A DNA stretch of 64,000 nucleotides from Rhinopomastus cyanomelas (Eukaryota > Chordata > Aves > Bucerotiformes > Rhinopomastidae), in assembly GCA_013400115.1 (NCBI GenBank), contig VXBP01001164.1:218105-282104 (forward strand), written 5' to 3'. A program made the position numbers and the translations under genes. Position 1 is the first letter of the stretch; every line of letters starts with the position of its first letter. Positions 63,031 through 64,000 of this stretch are shown in pieces. Under the pieces are notes generated by a model. The model worked only from the letters and a program-made list of their open reading frames with translations, did not search any database and was not told the DNA's origin.

Positions 63031-63754
63031 AGGAATGAGGTATTTTGGGGAATAGTAAGTTTTGGGAAAACTAACTCAAAGAAAATTATGAGAGACATCA
63101 AATCCTGCAGTTTCTGAGAAGTTTTTGTCATTGATAATACATTCATTACTGAGCATGTCTTTAGTCAGTTTGTTGAAAAATAAGCTGTCCTCTAGGTCAT
63201 GGTGCCTCAGATGTGTGTGTCTGTGTGTAACTCATGATGCATTCATGTAATCCAGTTGATTTTATTGTGAGTACAAAAATGTTGATTTCAAAAGTATGAC
63301 CGCTCGCCCTATATTTACATTAATACTGAAAATACTTCGCGGCATTTTTTTCAACAAACCGTCAAAACCTTAGTACAATTATTAGCAGACTGTTGCAGTA
63401 CATGCAAAAGAAATTTTCTGTCATGTTTTAAACCAGTTTTGGTGCTGTAAATGTCTTGGTTGTCTTGCATAGTTACGTAGGTAAGTTACTCAAAGAGTAA
63501 GTGCGGTATGTTACTGACTTGCCAAAAAGATGTTGGCAGTCTGCCTCTGTGTGTGGTGTCTTATTTCTTGCACTGAAATTTGGTTATTAAAATACACAGT
63601 GTTTCCCAGGAAGTAATGGAGTAAGCTTTTCACTTACCCTGTGGAGCCTGAAGTCTCACCAAGGCTGTTTCTCTTCACTGCACTTATTGCATGACCAGTA
63701 ACTCTGGTCATCAGTAATGTCTCCCGGATATTGGTGACAAACAGTGGGGCAGCT
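63031..63754 (+). other. DNAJC1 intron 7 (part): nothing recognised
   Basis: About 720 bp of unique-looking sequence between a CR1 3' end and the 5' region of another CR1. There is a short TG run near 63209-63230. No exon matching the next DNAJC1 segment is seen. Confidence 0.65.
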
Positions 63755-64000
63755 CACCAGTGGCAAAGGGATGGAGAGCCAGTGAGGGCCCTCAACTTGC
63801 TCTGGGGCAAGCCAGGGATGAGGCACCAGGACAGTCTGTGGAAATCAAGGGCAACTGGCACAAGAGGAGGACAGGGTCAGCCCAGCTGAAGTGCCTCTAT
63901 GCAAATGCGCAGAGCTTGGGCAACAAACAGGATGGATTAAGGGCCACTGTCCTGCCATGACATTGTGGCTATTACTGAAACGTGGTGGGATGATTCCCAC
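63755..64000 (+). mobile_element. CR1 LINE 5' part (start of endonuclease domain), continues past window
   Basis: An open stretch ends in SAQLKCLYANAQSLGNKQDG, the recognised start of the CR1 ORF2 endonuclease domain. After a one-base frame change near 63955, the sequence resumes in a neighbouring frame as HDIVAITETWWDDSH. This keeps the ITETWW signature of APE-type endonucleases. This is the only piece of the CR1 5' region in the window, and the copy must extend beyond base 64000. At least one frameshift makes it non-autonomous as read. Confidence 0.88.

Noticed and set aside
1..64000. tRNA, rRNA, CRISPR arrays, bacterial-type operons
   Set aside because: None were seen. Gene structure and repeats are those of a bird nuclear genome.

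Overview
This window looks like avian nuclear DNA. It is AT-rich and intron-dominated, with no operons and no long bacterial-type reading frames. Its main interspersed repeats are chicken-repeat-1 (CR1) LINE fragments, including 3' ends with the characteristic avian tail (GATTGGACTAGATGATCTTT and an octamer such as ATTCTATG). The CR1 load fits a CR1-rich bird lineage, but I cannot name the species from sequence alone.

One gene can be identified with confidence: DNAJC1 (also called ERdj1 or MTJ1), on the + strand. Six consecutive internal coding exons are present: 39932-40033, 40808-40854, 46593-46758, 47627-47724, 48742-48835 and 58202-58292. Their reading frames and splice phases join without conflict (598 nt, 199 codons plus one base). 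They encode the C-terminal two thirds of the J domain with its HPD motif, the linker, the single transmembrane segment, the lysine-rich ribosome-contact region, and the start of the cytosolic coiled/SANT-bearing tail. The first exon (signal peptide and start of the J domain) lies upstream of the window. The exons for the two SANT domains and the 3' UTR lie downstream. Numbering the exons 2-7 assumes the human-like arrangement of one upstream exon.

Layout: 1-39931 is the 3' part of a very long intron 1. It carries most of the repeats: CR1 copies near 7.0-7.8, 24.1-24.3, 31.7-32.9, 34.3-34.8 and 37.7-39.4 kb, older CR1/L3-like relics near 9.1-9.6 and 27.6-27.8 kb, and a GC-rich LTR/promoter-like patch near 9.8 kb. 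40-48.8 kb holds the exon cluster with modest introns. 48.8-58.2 kb is intron 6, which is almost repeat-free apart from one CR1 tail. 58.3-64 kb is the start of intron 7, with more LINE relics and the 5' endonuclease region of a CR1 that runs off the window end.

No tRNA, rRNA, CRISPR or intact mobile element was seen, and I found no new multi-gene system. The items most worth a second look are a perfect 17-bp inverted repeat just upstream of the J-domain exon, an exon-like open segment with good splice sites at 28.2 kb, the LTR/promoter-like patch at 9.8 kb, and a set of CR1 copies with internal deletions that removed the reverse-transcriptase core.
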